The notes under the pieces are model-generated. The model did not search any database and was not told the origin of the DNA. It saw only the letters and a program-made list of their open reading frames with translations. The position numbers were made by a program, and so were the translations under genes. 50,657 nt of DNA, taken from the NCBI RefSeq assembly GCF_000802965.1, contig NZ_JSAK01000035.1, forward strand, positions 1-50,657. The letters are read 5' to 3'. How positions within the stretch are numbered: position 1 is the first letter of the stretch; each line of letters begins with the position of its first letter. This stretch comes from Pseudomonas fluorescens. GTDB lineage: Bacteria > Pseudomonadota > Gammaproteobacteria > Pseudomonadales > Pseudomonadaceae. Of the stretch, positions 1-7,664 are shown one piece after another.

Positions 1-52
1 CTACGGATTGTAGTGGTGTTCGGAATTAGAGGATGACCTTGAGCCTGTCAGC

Positions 53-766
53 TCACATCACATGCGCCCGCTGCAATTCGGTCAACGACAACGCCTTGAG
101 CTGCGCCAGCAACGGGTCGCGTCTATCACGCGGGTGTGCCAGCTGCACTGCCAGTTCCTGACGAATGCTGCTCGGGCGATTGTCCATCACAAGCACGCGA
201 TCGCTGAGGTACAGCGCTTCGTCGACATCGTGAGTCACCAATAGCAGGGCAATGGCGTGACGTTCGGCCAGTTGCAGCAGCAGGTCTTGCAGTTTCATGC
301 GGGTGAACGCGTCTACCGCACTGAACGGTTCGTCGAGCAGCAACACTTGCGGTCGGGAGTAGAGGCCGCGGGCGATGGCCACCCGTTGCGCCATGCCGCC
401 GGATAGCGCCTTGGGCAACGCCTGGGCGAAACCGCCGAGGCCGACTTCCTCGATCAACTGCGCGACCCAGGCCTTGTCGTAGTGGTTGTCGGCACTGAAA
501 CCGATGTTTTGCTCGACCGTCAGCCACGGCATCAGGCGCGGTTCCTGGAACACGAAATCAACTTCACCGGCGTTGCTGCGTAGTTCACCCTGAAAATCTT
601 TTTCCAGCCCGGCGACGATCCGCAGCAAGGTACTTTTGCCGCAGCCGCTGGGGCCGAGCAGGCTGACGGTTTCCTGAGGCTGCAACTGCAAGTGGACGTT
701 GTGGAGGACCGTTGTCGCGGCAAAGGTTTTGCGCTCGACGTGGATGTCCAGCAGGTGTTCGGTCAT
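53..766 (-). CDS. ABC transporter ATP-binding protein, sulfonate/taurine type (SsuB/TauB-like)
   Basis: This 237-aa protein should power import of an alkanesulfonate, taurine or similar anion from the cytoplasmic face of the inner membrane. The sequence shows a full ABC ATPase: Walker A GPSGCGKST near residues 39-47, a Q-loop (VFQEP), the signature LSGGMAQR, Walker B LLLDEPFSAVD and the H-loop (VTHDVDEAL). The length is normal for SsuB/TauB. It is the last gene of a leftward binding protein-permease-ATPase operon and its start lies 3 nt after the permease stop, so the two are probably translationally coupled. The family is clear, but SsuB, TauB and related nitrate-type ATPases cannot be told apart from the sequence alone. 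Bases 1-52 downstream hold nothing I can assign. Confidence 0.9.
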   Translation of the reverse strand: MTEHLLDIHVERKTFAATTVLHNVHLQLQPQETVSLLGPSGCGKSTLLRIVAGLEKDFQGELRSNAGEVDFVFQEPRLMPWLTVEQNIGFSADNHYDKAWVAQLIEEVGLGGFAQALPKALSGGMAQRVAIARGLYSRPQVLLLDEPFSAVDAFTRMKLQDLLLQLAERHAIALLLVTHDVDEALYLSDRVLVMDNRPSSIRQELAVQLAHPRDRRDPLLAQLKALSLTELQRAHVM

Positions 767-769
767 GGC

Positions 770-1606
770 TCAATCTCCCGCGCTTTGGCCGTTGAAGGTG
801 TCGCGCCAGGCCAGGAAGCGTTTCTCCAGGCTGGCGAGAATGCCGTCGCTGAGTTTGCCCAGCAGCGCCAGCACGATGATTGCCGCCAGCACGATGTCCG
901 GGCGCGAGGTTTCGCGACCGTCACTGAGCAGATAACCCAGTCCTTTGGTGGCAGCGATCAGTTCGGCGGCCACCAGAAACATCCATGCCAGGCTCATGCC
1001 GCTGCGTAATCCGGTGAACAGGCCGGGCAGGGCGGCGGGCAACAGGATCCGTCGCACCAGGCGACGGCGACTGAAACCGTATATCTGCCCGACTTCTATC
1101 AGTTTGCGGTCGATGTTGCGGATTGCGGCGACGCCGTTCAGGTACATCGGGAAGAACGCGCCGATGGCGATCAGGACGATTTTCGAAGTCTCGTCGATGC
1201 CCAGCCACAGCATCAACAACGGTACCCAGGCCAGGCTCGGAATCGAGCGCAGGCCGGCGAATGTCGGCTCCAGCCAGGCTTCGGCCTCGCGGCTCAAACC
1301 GACCCACGCGGCGAACACCAAGGCCAGACTGGCGCCGATGGCGAAGCCCAAGAGTACGCGCAACAGGCTGACGCCGATGTGCTTCCACAACGCACCTTCG
1401 GCAAGGTCACGCAGGGTCAGGGCGATTTCGCTGGGGGCGGGCATTTGGTAGGAGGGCAGCCAGCCGATGCGTACGACGAATTCCAATACGAGGATGATCA
1501 GCAGTGGTAGCGCCAAGCCCTTGAGGCGCAGGCGCCAGGCGTTGTTCAGGCGTTGCGGTGCAGGTAATGCCACGAGGGCGGGGAGGGTTTTGCTTTTGCT
1601 GGTCAT
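770..1606 (-). CDS. ABC transporter permease, sulfonate/taurine type (SsuC-like)
   Basis: This 278-aa integral membrane subunit belongs to the BPD_transp_1 family. Several hydrophobic helices are visible, starting at LKGLALPLLIILVLEFVVRI. The cytoplasmic coupling loop that docks to the ATPase is seen as EVGQIYGFSRRRLVRRILLP, followed by the conserved PALPGLFTGLR. I chose the ATG at 1606 rather than an in-frame start six codons upstream because GGAG sits 8 nt before it. The gene lies between the binding-protein gene and the ATPase. A REP-type inverted repeat sits just upstream, inside the operon, and could lower expression of the permease and ATPase relative to the binding protein. Confidence 0.9.
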   Translation of the reverse strand: MTSKSKTLPALVALPAPQRLNNAWRLRLKGLALPLLIILVLEFVVRIGWLPSYQMPAPSEIALTLRDLAEGALWKHIGVSLLRVLLGFAIGASLALVFAAWVGLSREAEAWLEPTFAGLRSIPSLAWVPLLMLWLGIDETSKIVLIAIGAFFPMYLNGVAAIRNIDRKLIEVGQIYGFSRRRLVRRILLPAALPGLFTGLRSGMSLAWMFLVAAELIAATKGLGYLLSDGRETSRPDIVLAAIIVLALLGKLSDGILASLEKRFLAWRDTFNGQSAGD

Positions 1607-1632
1607 GGGGTTTTCTCCAGACATGACAAGAA

Positions 1633-1726
1633 CAAAAGATCGCAGCCTGCGGCAGCTCCGACATTGGGATATGCATTTCCCTGTAGGAGCTGCCGCAGGC
1701 TCGGGCCGCGTTCGGACGATCTTTTG
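1633..1726. repeat. REP-type inverted repeat inside the ABC operon
   Basis: Outer arms 1633-1642 and 1717-1726 (CAAAAGATCG and its complement) and inner arms 1644-1659 and 1686-1701 (AGCCTGCGGCAGCTCC and its complement) form a nested dyad. It has the same core as the repeats near 8.6 kb and 12.9 kb. It fills almost the whole gap between the binding-protein and permease genes. Confidence 0.85.
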
Positions 1727-1729
1727 CTT

Positions 1730-2716
1730 TTACTGACGAGCGACGGTTTCCTTGAAGCCTGTGTCGATCAATTGATCGATCACCTGATCGACATTCACCC
1801 CACGCCGTACCAGTTCTTCAGAAACCAGAATCGGCGCGGCGGCCTTGGATGCGATGACATCCTTGGCGGTCAATTGCGGACTGCTCAGGTCGGTGCGCGA
1901 CAGTTGCAGCTTGGCCACTTCCAGTGGCAGGCCGGATTCCGTGGCGAGCAGTTTCGCCAGTTCTTCAGGATTTTTTACCGACCATTCCCGGGCCTGCTCG
2001 TAGGCTTTGAGAACGGTGTCGATGGTCTGTGGATGTTCTTTGGCATAGGTGTCGGTGACGCTGACCACGCCATAACTGTTGAAGTTGGTGTTGCGATACA
2101 ACAGGCGCGAACCGGCCTGGACCTGGCTGGCGGCCATGTGCGGATCGAGTCCGGCCCAGGCGTCGACATCTCCTTTCTCCAGCGCGGTGCGGCCGTCCGG
2201 ATGTTGCAAGTGCACCAGTTCAACATCGTCTTTGCTCAGGCCGGCCTGTTGCAGGCTGCGCAAGGTGAACAAGTACGGGTCGGTGCCTTTGGTGGCGGCG
2301 ATTTTCTTGCCCTTGAGGTCGGCGACGGTTTTGATCGGTGAATCCTTGCGCACCACCAGCGCGGTCCATTCGGCGCGGCTATATACGTAAACCGATTTGA
2401 TCGGGCTGCCGTTGGCGCGACTTAGCACGGCGGCGAGGCTGGCGGAGGAGGCGAAGTCGACGCCACCGCTATTGAGGTATTCCAGCGAGCGGTTGCTGCC
2501 CTGGCTCAGCACCCAGCTGACCTTGGTTTGTGGCAAGGCCTTTTCCAGGAAGCCGGAGTGCTTGAGCACCAGGCTGACGGGCGAGTAATAGGCGTAATCC
2601 AGATGCAATTCGGCCGGAGGCGCTTCCGCAGCCTGGGCCAAGGGCTGCAGGCTCAGGGCCAGGGCGCAGGCGCTGAGCAGGTACCTGAAATTCGCAAAAC
2701 GGAAGGTGGGTTTCAT
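1730..2716 (-). CDS. ABC transporter substrate-binding protein, aliphatic sulfonate family (SsuA-like)
   Basis: This 328-aa periplasmic solute-binding protein belongs to the SsuA/TauA/NMT1 family. The N-terminus is a signal peptide: basic start MKPTFRFANFR, a hydrophobic core, and a likely cleavage after AQA near residue 30. Family features include ALEYLNSGGVDF-like text early in the mature protein, the block IKTVADLKGKKIAATKGTDPYLF, and DVDAWAGLDPHMA. The start at 2716 is preferred over one six codons upstream because GGAG lies 8 nt before it. It is the first gene of the importer operon and has a sigma-54-like promoter about 85 bp upstream. The ligand is unknown; alkanesulfonates are the family default. 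Confidence 0.88.
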   Translation of the reverse strand: MKPTFRFANFRYLLSACALALSLQPLAQAAEAPPAELHLDYAYYSPVSLVLKHSGFLEKALPQTKVSWVLSQGSNRSLEYLNSGGVDFASSASLAAVLSRANGSPIKSVYVYSRAEWTALVVRKDSPIKTVADLKGKKIAATKGTDPYLFTLRSLQQAGLSKDDVELVHLQHPDGRTALEKGDVDAWAGLDPHMAASQVQAGSRLLYRNTNFNSYGVVSVTDTYAKEHPQTIDTVLKAYEQAREWSVKNPEELAKLLATESGLPLEVAKLQLSRTDLSSPQLTAKDVIASKAAAPILVSEELVRRGVNVDQVIDQLIDTGFKETVARQ

Positions 2717-2799
2717 GGAACGGGCTCCGGGCAAGGCGGCGAGATTCTTATGTCCAAAAAATTATTTTGTTCGGATGCTTCCTGCATAAAAGGAATATT

Positions 2800-2814
2800 G
2801 CAGGCTCTGTGCCA
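2800..2814 (-). promoter_or_regulatory. Candidate sigma-54 (-24/-12) promoter for the sulfonate ABC operon
   Basis: Read on the minus strand this is TGGCACAGAGCCTGC, against the consensus TGGCACG-N4-TTGC. The GG and GC dinucleotides are exactly 10 nt apart and nine of eleven consensus positions match. It points at the binding-protein gene (start 2716). Sulfur-source genes in pseudomonads are known to use sigma-54 with the activator SfnR, which fits. The activator site was not identified. Confidence 0.6.
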
Positions 2815-3014
2815 TGTTCTCGAAATCGCGCTGTATCGGGGCTTTCAGGCTCATGAACGCACCGTGGGATGTACCGCATGACGCACTCTGTTGAATGGCT
2901 GTTGCTGGGCCAACACTGCGCGTCACGGGACATTAGCTTATGCAGAAATCGAATTTAAAAAGCTTCTTGTAAGAGCGTTATGGTCTATCGCACTCGCCTT
3001 CAAGGAGCCCCCCG

Positions 3015-3962
3015 ATGAACCTGTCCCGATTCGTACGCGGTCTGTTGACCAGCGCCCTGTTTGCCGCGCCATTGGCTAACGCCGCCGAGCCCGTCGTCCT
3101 GCACGTCGGCGACCAGAATTACTACAACGTGCGTGCTTCGGTGGAGGCGTCGGGCGTGCTGGAAGGGGCGCCGTACACCGTCGACTGGAAGCACTTCCAG
3201 GCCGCCGCGCCGCTGGCCGAAGCCTTGAACACCGGTGCGCTGGACCTCGGCTTTCTCGGCGATTCGGGTTTTCTGTTCCTCGCCGCCAAGCAGGCGCCGG
3301 TCAAACTGATCGGTGTCTCACGGCAGAACCCGGACACCATCGCCCTGCTGGTGCCCAAGGATTCGCCGGTGAAAACCATCGCTGATCTCAAAGGCAAGAA
3401 AGTCGCGTATTGGCCCGGCGCCTGGAGTCAGCAACTGACCTTGCGTGCCCTGGAGAAAGCCGACCTGCCGGAAGACTACGTCGACTTCATCAAGTTGATG
3501 CCGATAGATGCCGCTGCCGCGTTGCCTCAAGGCAGCATTGACGCGTTCCCGGTCTGGGAACCGTACATTTCCCAACAGATCCTGTTCTCCGGCGCGCGGC
3601 CGATTCTTACCGCGAAAAACCTGATGCCCGGCCTGAGCGCGATTGCCGCGTCGACTCCTTCGATCGACAGCAAGCGCGAGGCCATCGCCGACTTTCTGGG
3701 GCGCCTGAAAAAGGCTCGGGCCTGGGTGGATAACCACACCGACGAATACGCCGACCTCTGGGCGAAGAAGGCCAACCTCGATCAGAACGTTTCCCGCCAC
3801 TGGTTGCGCCAGGCCCACATGTCCGTCGGCCCGGTGGATGCGCAGGCCGCCAAGGATTTGCAAAGCACCGCGGACTTCCTGTTCAAGGTCAAGGCGCTGC
3901 CGGCCGAACTGGCCACGGCACCGATCATCGACAACTCCTTTCAGCAGTCTTTTACCCAGTAA
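3015..3962 (+). CDS. Second sulfonate-family ABC substrate-binding protein, divergent
   Basis: This 315-aa periplasmic binding protein has a signal peptide MNLSRFVRGLLTSALFAAPLANA, probably cleaved after ANA. Family motifs follow: LDLGFLGDSGFLFLAAKQ, then SPVKTIADLKGKKVAYWPG, and GSIDAFPVWEPYIS. The start is supported by GGAG 8-9 nt upstream. It has no permease or ATPase beside it on its own strand, so it may share the importer encoded at 53-1606 and widen its substrate range. It is only moderately similar by eye to the first binding protein, so the two are paralogues and not a recent duplication. Its own promoter in the roughly 300-bp divergent gap was not recognised. Confidence 0.85.
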   Translation: MNLSRFVRGLLTSALFAAPLANAAEPVVLHVGDQNYYNVRASVEASGVLEGAPYTVDWKHFQAAAPLAEALNTGALDLGFLGDSGFLFLAAKQAPVKLIGVSRQNPDTIALLVPKDSPVKTIADLKGKKVAYWPGAWSQQLTLRALEKADLPEDYVDFIKLMPIDAAAALPQGSIDAFPVWEPYISQQILFSGARPILTAKNLMPGLSAIAASTPSIDSKREAIADFLGRLKKARAWVDNHTDEYADLWAKKANLDQNVSRHWLRQAHMSVGPVDAQAAKDLQSTADFLFKVKALPAELATAPIIDNSFQQSFTQ

Positions 3963-4016
3963 TCCATAGCGCTGGGCGGCACCGGAACCAAACACTGTCT
4001 ACCCTGATCCAACCTC

Positions 4017-4038
4017 GGCCCGCAGCCATCTGCGGGCC
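4017..4038. terminator. GC-rich stem-loop downstream of the second binding protein
   Basis: Arms GGCCCGCAG (4017-4025) and CTGCGGGCC (4030-4038) form a perfect 9-bp stem with a CCAT loop. No T-run follows, so it could be a weak or factor-assisted terminator, or an mRNA 3'-end stabiliser. Confidence 0.4.
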
Positions 4039-4112
4039 GACGATGGATTTACGGGCAAAGGATTTTTGCCATTCGACGTGTTGACCGAATCGGTCTGACT
4101 CAAGGCAAAAAC

Positions 4113-5012
4113 ATGAAACAGTGGGTCAAGGTTCTAACGGCGTTTGCCATGGCAGCCAGTCTGCTGGGCTGCATCGCTGCGCCCATCGAAATGACGACGC
4201 AGACCGAACAGCGTCTGCGCGAGCAACCCCCTATCCGTTTTTTACTGACTTATGACGATGGCCCCAGCGCATCGAGCTTCTGGAACCCCACCGAAACCGT
4301 GCTCGACAGCCTGGCACGCAATCCACTGCAACCCGACATCAAAGCCGTGTTCTTCGTGCAGACCCGGGCCTCACGGGCCGGGGGCAGCGAGATAGGGCGG
4401 CGGATCATGTACCGCGAACGGGATGCCGGACACATCCTGGGTTTCCATACCGCCACGCCTTCGCACACCAACCATCGTTCCCTCGACCCGCAAGCGCTCG
4501 AACAAGCCCTCACCGATGGCAGCGCTGACATCGCCGCGATCACCGGTGCGGCACCGACGCTGCTGCGTCCGCCATTCTGGAACTACGACAAACGCACCTT
4601 CGCTGCCTATCAACAGCATGGCCTGCACGTGCTGCTGACTGACCTGAGTGCCAATGACGGCAAGATCTGGGGCTTCAACGCCAGCCCCCGGCGACGGGCG
4701 CATTTCCTGCGTTCAATGTCTGAAGTGCGCGAGCGCATTGCGTTGGGCGAGTTGCCGGTGGTGGACGGGGTGATTCCGGTGGTGGTGACCTTCCACGACC
4801 TCAATCGCTACACCGCCCGGCATACCCGTGAGTACCTGCAAATCCTTCTCGACAGCGCTCGCGAGACGGGGGTGAAGGTCGCAGAGCAAGCGTTTTACAT
4901 CGACACCGACGCCCTGCAACGTGCGGCGATGGCGCGTACCGTGCGCGACAGTTCGCAACCGGTGAAATTGCCGGGGTTCTGGAACTGGATATGGAACAGC
5001 GACTCACACTGA
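4113..5012 (+). CDS. Polysaccharide deacetylase (NodB-homology) lipoprotein
   Basis: This 299-aa protein starts with a lipoprotein signal, MKQWVKVLTAFAMAASLLGC, with the lipobox LLGC and acylated Cys at residue 20. It is therefore probably anchored in a membrane and faces the periplasm. The carbohydrate esterase 4 fold is seen as the motif TYDDGPS near residues 46-52, a His-rich motif 2 written FHTATPSHTNH, motif 3 RPPFWNYD, and a C-terminal VVTFHD. Motif 2 is spaced differently from the usual H-S/T-x-x-H, so metal binding may be altered. The substrate (peptidoglycan, exopolysaccharide or chitin-like) cannot be told. The ribosome-binding site is weak (AAGGC). It appears monocistronic and is followed by a REP pair. 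Confidence 0.8.
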   Translation: MKQWVKVLTAFAMAASLLGCIAAPIEMTTQTEQRLREQPPIRFLLTYDDGPSASSFWNPTETVLDSLARNPLQPDIKAVFFVQTRASRAGGSEIGRRIMYRERDAGHILGFHTATPSHTNHRSLDPQALEQALTDGSADIAAITGAAPTLLRPPFWNYDKRTFAAYQQHGLHVLLTDLSANDGKIWGFNASPRRRAHFLRSMSEVRERIALGELPVVDGVIPVVVTFHDLNRYTARHTREYLQILLDSARETGVKVAEQAFYIDTDALQRAAMARTVRDSSQPVKLPGFWNWIWNSDSH

Positions 5013-5016
5013 CCCC

Positions 5017-5137
5017 GTGGCGAGGGAGCTTGCTCCCGCTCGGCTGCGCAGCAGTCGCAATACGGTATTCCTGAATGATCGCGGTGGCAGATGATGGGGC
5101 CGCTTCGCAGCCCAGCCGGAGCAAGCTCACTCGCCAC
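5017..5137. repeat. REP pair (inverted repeat) between the deacetylase gene and catR
   Basis: Arms 5017-5036 and 5118-5137 are perfect complements (GTGGCGAGGGAGCTTGCTCC type for the left arm except for one spacer difference). Inner GCTGCG/CGCAGC-type dyads also occur. It lies between two convergent genes, as is common for Pseudomonas REP/BIME elements. Confidence 0.8.
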
Positions 5138-5147
5138 AGGGTTTTAC

Positions 5148-6032
5148 TTAACTTCTTGGCAACAGCTCATCAATCATCCGCAAGCAATGATTCAACCCCG
5201 GTGACACATCGCCCACCCGTCGGCTGAGGATGATCGGCGAGGTCGCGTTGTCTTCCAGCAACGGGGTGAAGCCGATGTCGTCGCGGTGCAGCAATTGCAC
5301 CGAGGCCGGCACCAACGTGACCCCGATACCGGCACCCACCAGACCGATCGCCGTTTGCAATTCGTTGGTCCATTGCGCCACATGGATGCTCACGCCATAG
5401 GATTCGAACAGCGCGATCACATGGTCGGCGTAGCTCGGGCGCGGGTTGCCGGGGTACAGCACAAAGGGTTCTTTCGCCAGGTCACGCAGGCTGATGGGAC
5501 CGGCGAGCAACGGGTGACCGGCGGGCAGGGCGGCGACCAGGCGATCTTCGGTCAACACGGTCTGGACGATGGCCGGGTCATCGATGCGGATACGGCCGAA
5601 GCCGATGTCGATGCGTCCCGCCTTCAACGCTTGCACCTGTTGCAGCGTGGTCATTTCCGAAAGCCCCAACTCCAGCTCCAAAGGCTCGCCGCTGCGCAAG
5701 CGCCGAATCAGTTCCGGTAGCACGCCATATAAAGTCGACGGCGCAAAACCGATGCCCAGCCAGGTCTTTTCGCCTAATCCAATGCGTCGGGTGTTGTCGC
5801 AGACCTTGTTCAGTTGTTCGAGCAGGGCGGTGGAGTGTTCATGGAAAAACCGCCCGGCGTCGGTCAGCTTCAGCGGTCGCCCGCGCTCCAGCAGCATCAC
5901 GCCCAATTCGTCTTCCAGTTGCTGGATCTGCCGGCTCAGGGGCGGTTGGGCGATGTGCAGCAATTCGGCGGCACGGGTGAAGTTGAGGGTTTGAGCCAAA
6001 ACCTGAAAATAACGCAGGTGACGTAGTTCCAT
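5148..6032 (-). CDS. catR: LysR-type regulator CatR
   Basis: This 294-aa LysR-family protein should activate catBCA when cis,cis-muconate is bound. The N-terminal winged helix-turn-helix reads MELRHLRYFQVLAQTLNFTR and continues with AAELLHIAQPPLSRQIQQLE, the classic LysR recognition region as found in CatR, BenM and ClcR. The C-terminal effector domain contains LEQVQALKAGRIDIGFGR-like text, as in the CatR branch. The start has a strong GGAGG 7 nt upstream. Transcription diverges from catB, and the 127-bp gap holds an ATAC-N7-GTAT dyad. The assignment rests on family sequence plus position, and is strong. Confidence 0.93.
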   Translation of the reverse strand: MELRHLRYFQVLAQTLNFTRAAELLHIAQPPLSRQIQQLEDELGVMLLERGRPLKLTDAGRFFHEHSTALLEQLNKVCDNTRRIGLGEKTWLGIGFAPSTLYGVLPELIRRLRSGEPLELELGLSEMTTLQQVQALKAGRIDIGFGRIRIDDPAIVQTVLTEDRLVAALPAGHPLLAGPISLRDLAKEPFVLYPGNPRPSYADHVIALFESYGVSIHVAQWTNELQTAIGLVGAGIGVTLVPASVQLLHRDDIGFTPLLEDNATSPIILSRRVGDVSPGLNHCLRMIDELLPRS

Positions 6033-6058
6033 GAGGCCTCCAGTCGCCGATCAGTTGC

Positions 6059-6073
6059 ATACCTTTAAGGTAT
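6059..6073. promoter_or_regulatory. CatR operator in the catR-catB gap
   Basis: ATACCTTTAAGGTAT is a dyad matching ATAC-N7-GTAT, the recognition sequence known for CatR, BenM and ClcR-type LysR proteins. It sits 27 bp before the catR start. A plausible catB -10 (TATATT at 6090-6095) lies 17 bp downstream, so the dyad covers the -35 region and beyond. Confidence 0.8.
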
Positions 6074-6159
6074 CAAGTTAGACCAATTCTATATTGGCAT
6101 CCAGAAAAAAGCCGTACGAGAATCGATTCCAGAACTTCAAGAACCTGACGGGTATCGAA

Positions 6160-7308
6160 ATGCTTGCAACAGCCATTGAGTCGATCGAGACGATCATTGT
6201 CGATCTGCCGACCATCCGCCCGCATAAACTGGCCATGCACACCATGCAGAACCAGACCCTGGTGATCATTCGCGTGCGTTGCGCCGATGGCATTGAGGGC
6301 ATCGGTGAGTCCACCACCATCGGTGGCCTGGCTTACGGCAACGAAAGCCCTGACAGCATCAAGACCAACATCGACACGCACTTCGCGCCACTGTTGATCG
6401 GCCAGGACGGCGGCAACGTCAATGCCGCCATGCTGCGCCTGGAGCGCAGCATTCGCGGTAACACTTTCGCCAAGTCCGGCATCGAAACCGCGTTGCTCGA
6501 CGCCCAGGGCAAACGCCTCGGCCTGCCGGTCAGTGAATTGCTCGGCGGTCGCGTTCGCGATGCGCTGCCAGTAGCCTGGACCCTGGCCAGCGGCGATACC
6601 GAGAAAGACATCGCCGAAGCAGAAAAAATGCTCGACCTGCGCCGCCATCGCATCTTCAAGTTGAAAATCGGTGCCGGCGAAGTGAACCGTGACCTGGCCC
6701 ACGTGATTGCGATCAAGAAAGCCCTGGGTGACCGCGCCAGTGTGCGGGTCGACGTCAATCAGGCCTGGGACGAAGCAGTCGCGCTGCGTGCCTGCCGGAT
6801 TCTCGGGACCAACGGCATCGACCTGATCGAGCAGCCAATCTCGCGCAACAACCGCGCTGGCATGGCTCGTCTGAACGCGATGAGCCCGGCGCCGATCATG
6901 GCCGACGAATCCATCGAATGTGTGGAAGACGCGTTCAACCTGGCTCGCGAAGGCGCGGCTTCGGTGTTCGCCCTGAAGATCGCCAAGAACGGCGGCCCAC
7001 GCGCCGTGTTGCGCACCGCCTCGATCGCCGAAGCGGCCGGCATCGCCCTGTACGGCGGCACCATGCTCGAAGGTGGCCTGGGCACCATGGCCTCGGCGCA
7101 TGCCTTCGTTACCCTGAACAAACTGGCGTGGGACACTGAGCTGTTCGGCCCGCTGCTGTTGACCGAAGACATTCTCAGCGAACCGCTGGTGTATCGCGAT
7201 TTCGAACTGCACGTGCCGAAGACCCCGGGTCTTGGCCTGAGCCTGGATGAAGAACGCCTGGCGTTTTTCCGCCGCGACAAAACATCCACTGCCATTCATC
7301 AAGCCTGA
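6160..7308 (+). CDS. catB: Muconate cycloisomerase CatB
   Basis: This 382-aa enolase-superfamily enzyme converts cis,cis-muconate to (+)-muconolactone. The capping domain starts with the family hallmark IIVDLPTIRPHKLAMHTM. The barrel carries the catalytic KxK in HRIFKLKIGAG, then metal-ligand regions RVDVNQAWDE, DLIEQPI and IMADESIE. I chose the ATG at 6160. An in-frame TTG 22 codons upstream would place start and promoter on top of each other, and the added residues are not family-like. The ribosome-binding site is weak. It is the first gene of catBCA, with catC starting 10 nt after its stop. Confidence 0.95.
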   Translation: MLATAIESIETIIVDLPTIRPHKLAMHTMQNQTLVIIRVRCADGIEGIGESTTIGGLAYGNESPDSIKTNIDTHFAPLLIGQDGGNVNAAMLRLERSIRGNTFAKSGIETALLDAQGKRLGLPVSELLGGRVRDALPVAWTLASGDTEKDIAEAEKMLDLRRHRIFKLKIGAGEVNRDLAHVIAIKKALGDRASVRVDVNQAWDEAVALRACRILGTNGIDLIEQPISRNNRAGMARLNAMSPAPIMADESIECVEDAFNLAREGAASVFALKIAKNGGPRAVLRTASIAEAAGIALYGGTMLEGGLGTMASAHAFVTLNKLAWDTELFGPLLLTEDILSEPLVYRDFELHVPKTPGLGLSLDEERLAFFRRDKTSTAIHQA

Positions 7309-7318
7309 GGAGAGCATT

Positions 7319-7609
7319 ATGCTGTTCCACGTAAAGATGACCGTGAATTTGCCGGTCGATATGAATCCTGAAGCGGCCGCAAAGCTCAAGGCTGACGAGA
7401 AAGCCCTGGCTTTGCGCCTGCAAGATCAAGGCAAGTGGCGTCACCTGTGGCGCATCGCCGGGCACTACGCCAACTACAGCGTGTTCGACGTCGACAGCGT
7501 TCAGGAACTGCACGACCTGCTGATGCAATTGCCGCTGTTTCCGTACATGGCCATCGAGATCGATGCGATGTGCCGGCATCCTTCTTCGATTCGTGACGAT
7601 GACCGCTGA
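7319..7609 (+). CDS. catC: Muconolactone delta-isomerase CatC
   Basis: This 96-aa enzyme isomerises muconolactone to beta-ketoadipate enol-lactone. The sequence MLFHVKMTVNLPVDMNPE, the central WRIAGHYANYSVFDVDS and the C-terminal LLMQLPLFPYMAIEIDAMCRHPSS are hallmark CatC blocks, and the length is the usual one. The start at 7319 follows a GAGGAGAG ribosome-binding site that overlaps the catB stop region. The active form is a decamer in characterised relatives. Confidence 0.96.
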   Translation: MLFHVKMTVNLPVDMNPEAAAKLKADEKALALRLQDQGKWRHLWRIAGHYANYSVFDVDSVQELHDLLMQLPLFPYMAIEIDAMCRHPSSIRDDDR

Positions 7610-7664
7610 GCCCAGCCTGCTCAGATCGCTACGCTAATAATTACAAGATGAGGAACCCAACAAA

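Noticed and set aside
1..52. Possible end or start of another gene at the left edge
   Set aside because: No start codon on the minus strand and no coding-like frame in these 52 bases.
2899..2913. GG-N10-GC pattern (TGGCTGTTGCTGGGC) as a plus-strand sigma-54 promoter for the second binding protein
   Set aside because: The spacing is right, but the -12 block lacks TTGC and the -24 block lacks TGGCAC, so it is no better than chance.
6073..7389. Long open minus-strand frame opposite catB (about 438 codons)
   Set aside because: It is antisense to an unmistakable catB, has low-complexity His/Gln/Arg-rich composition typical of complementary frames in GC-rich DNA, and no ribosome-binding site.
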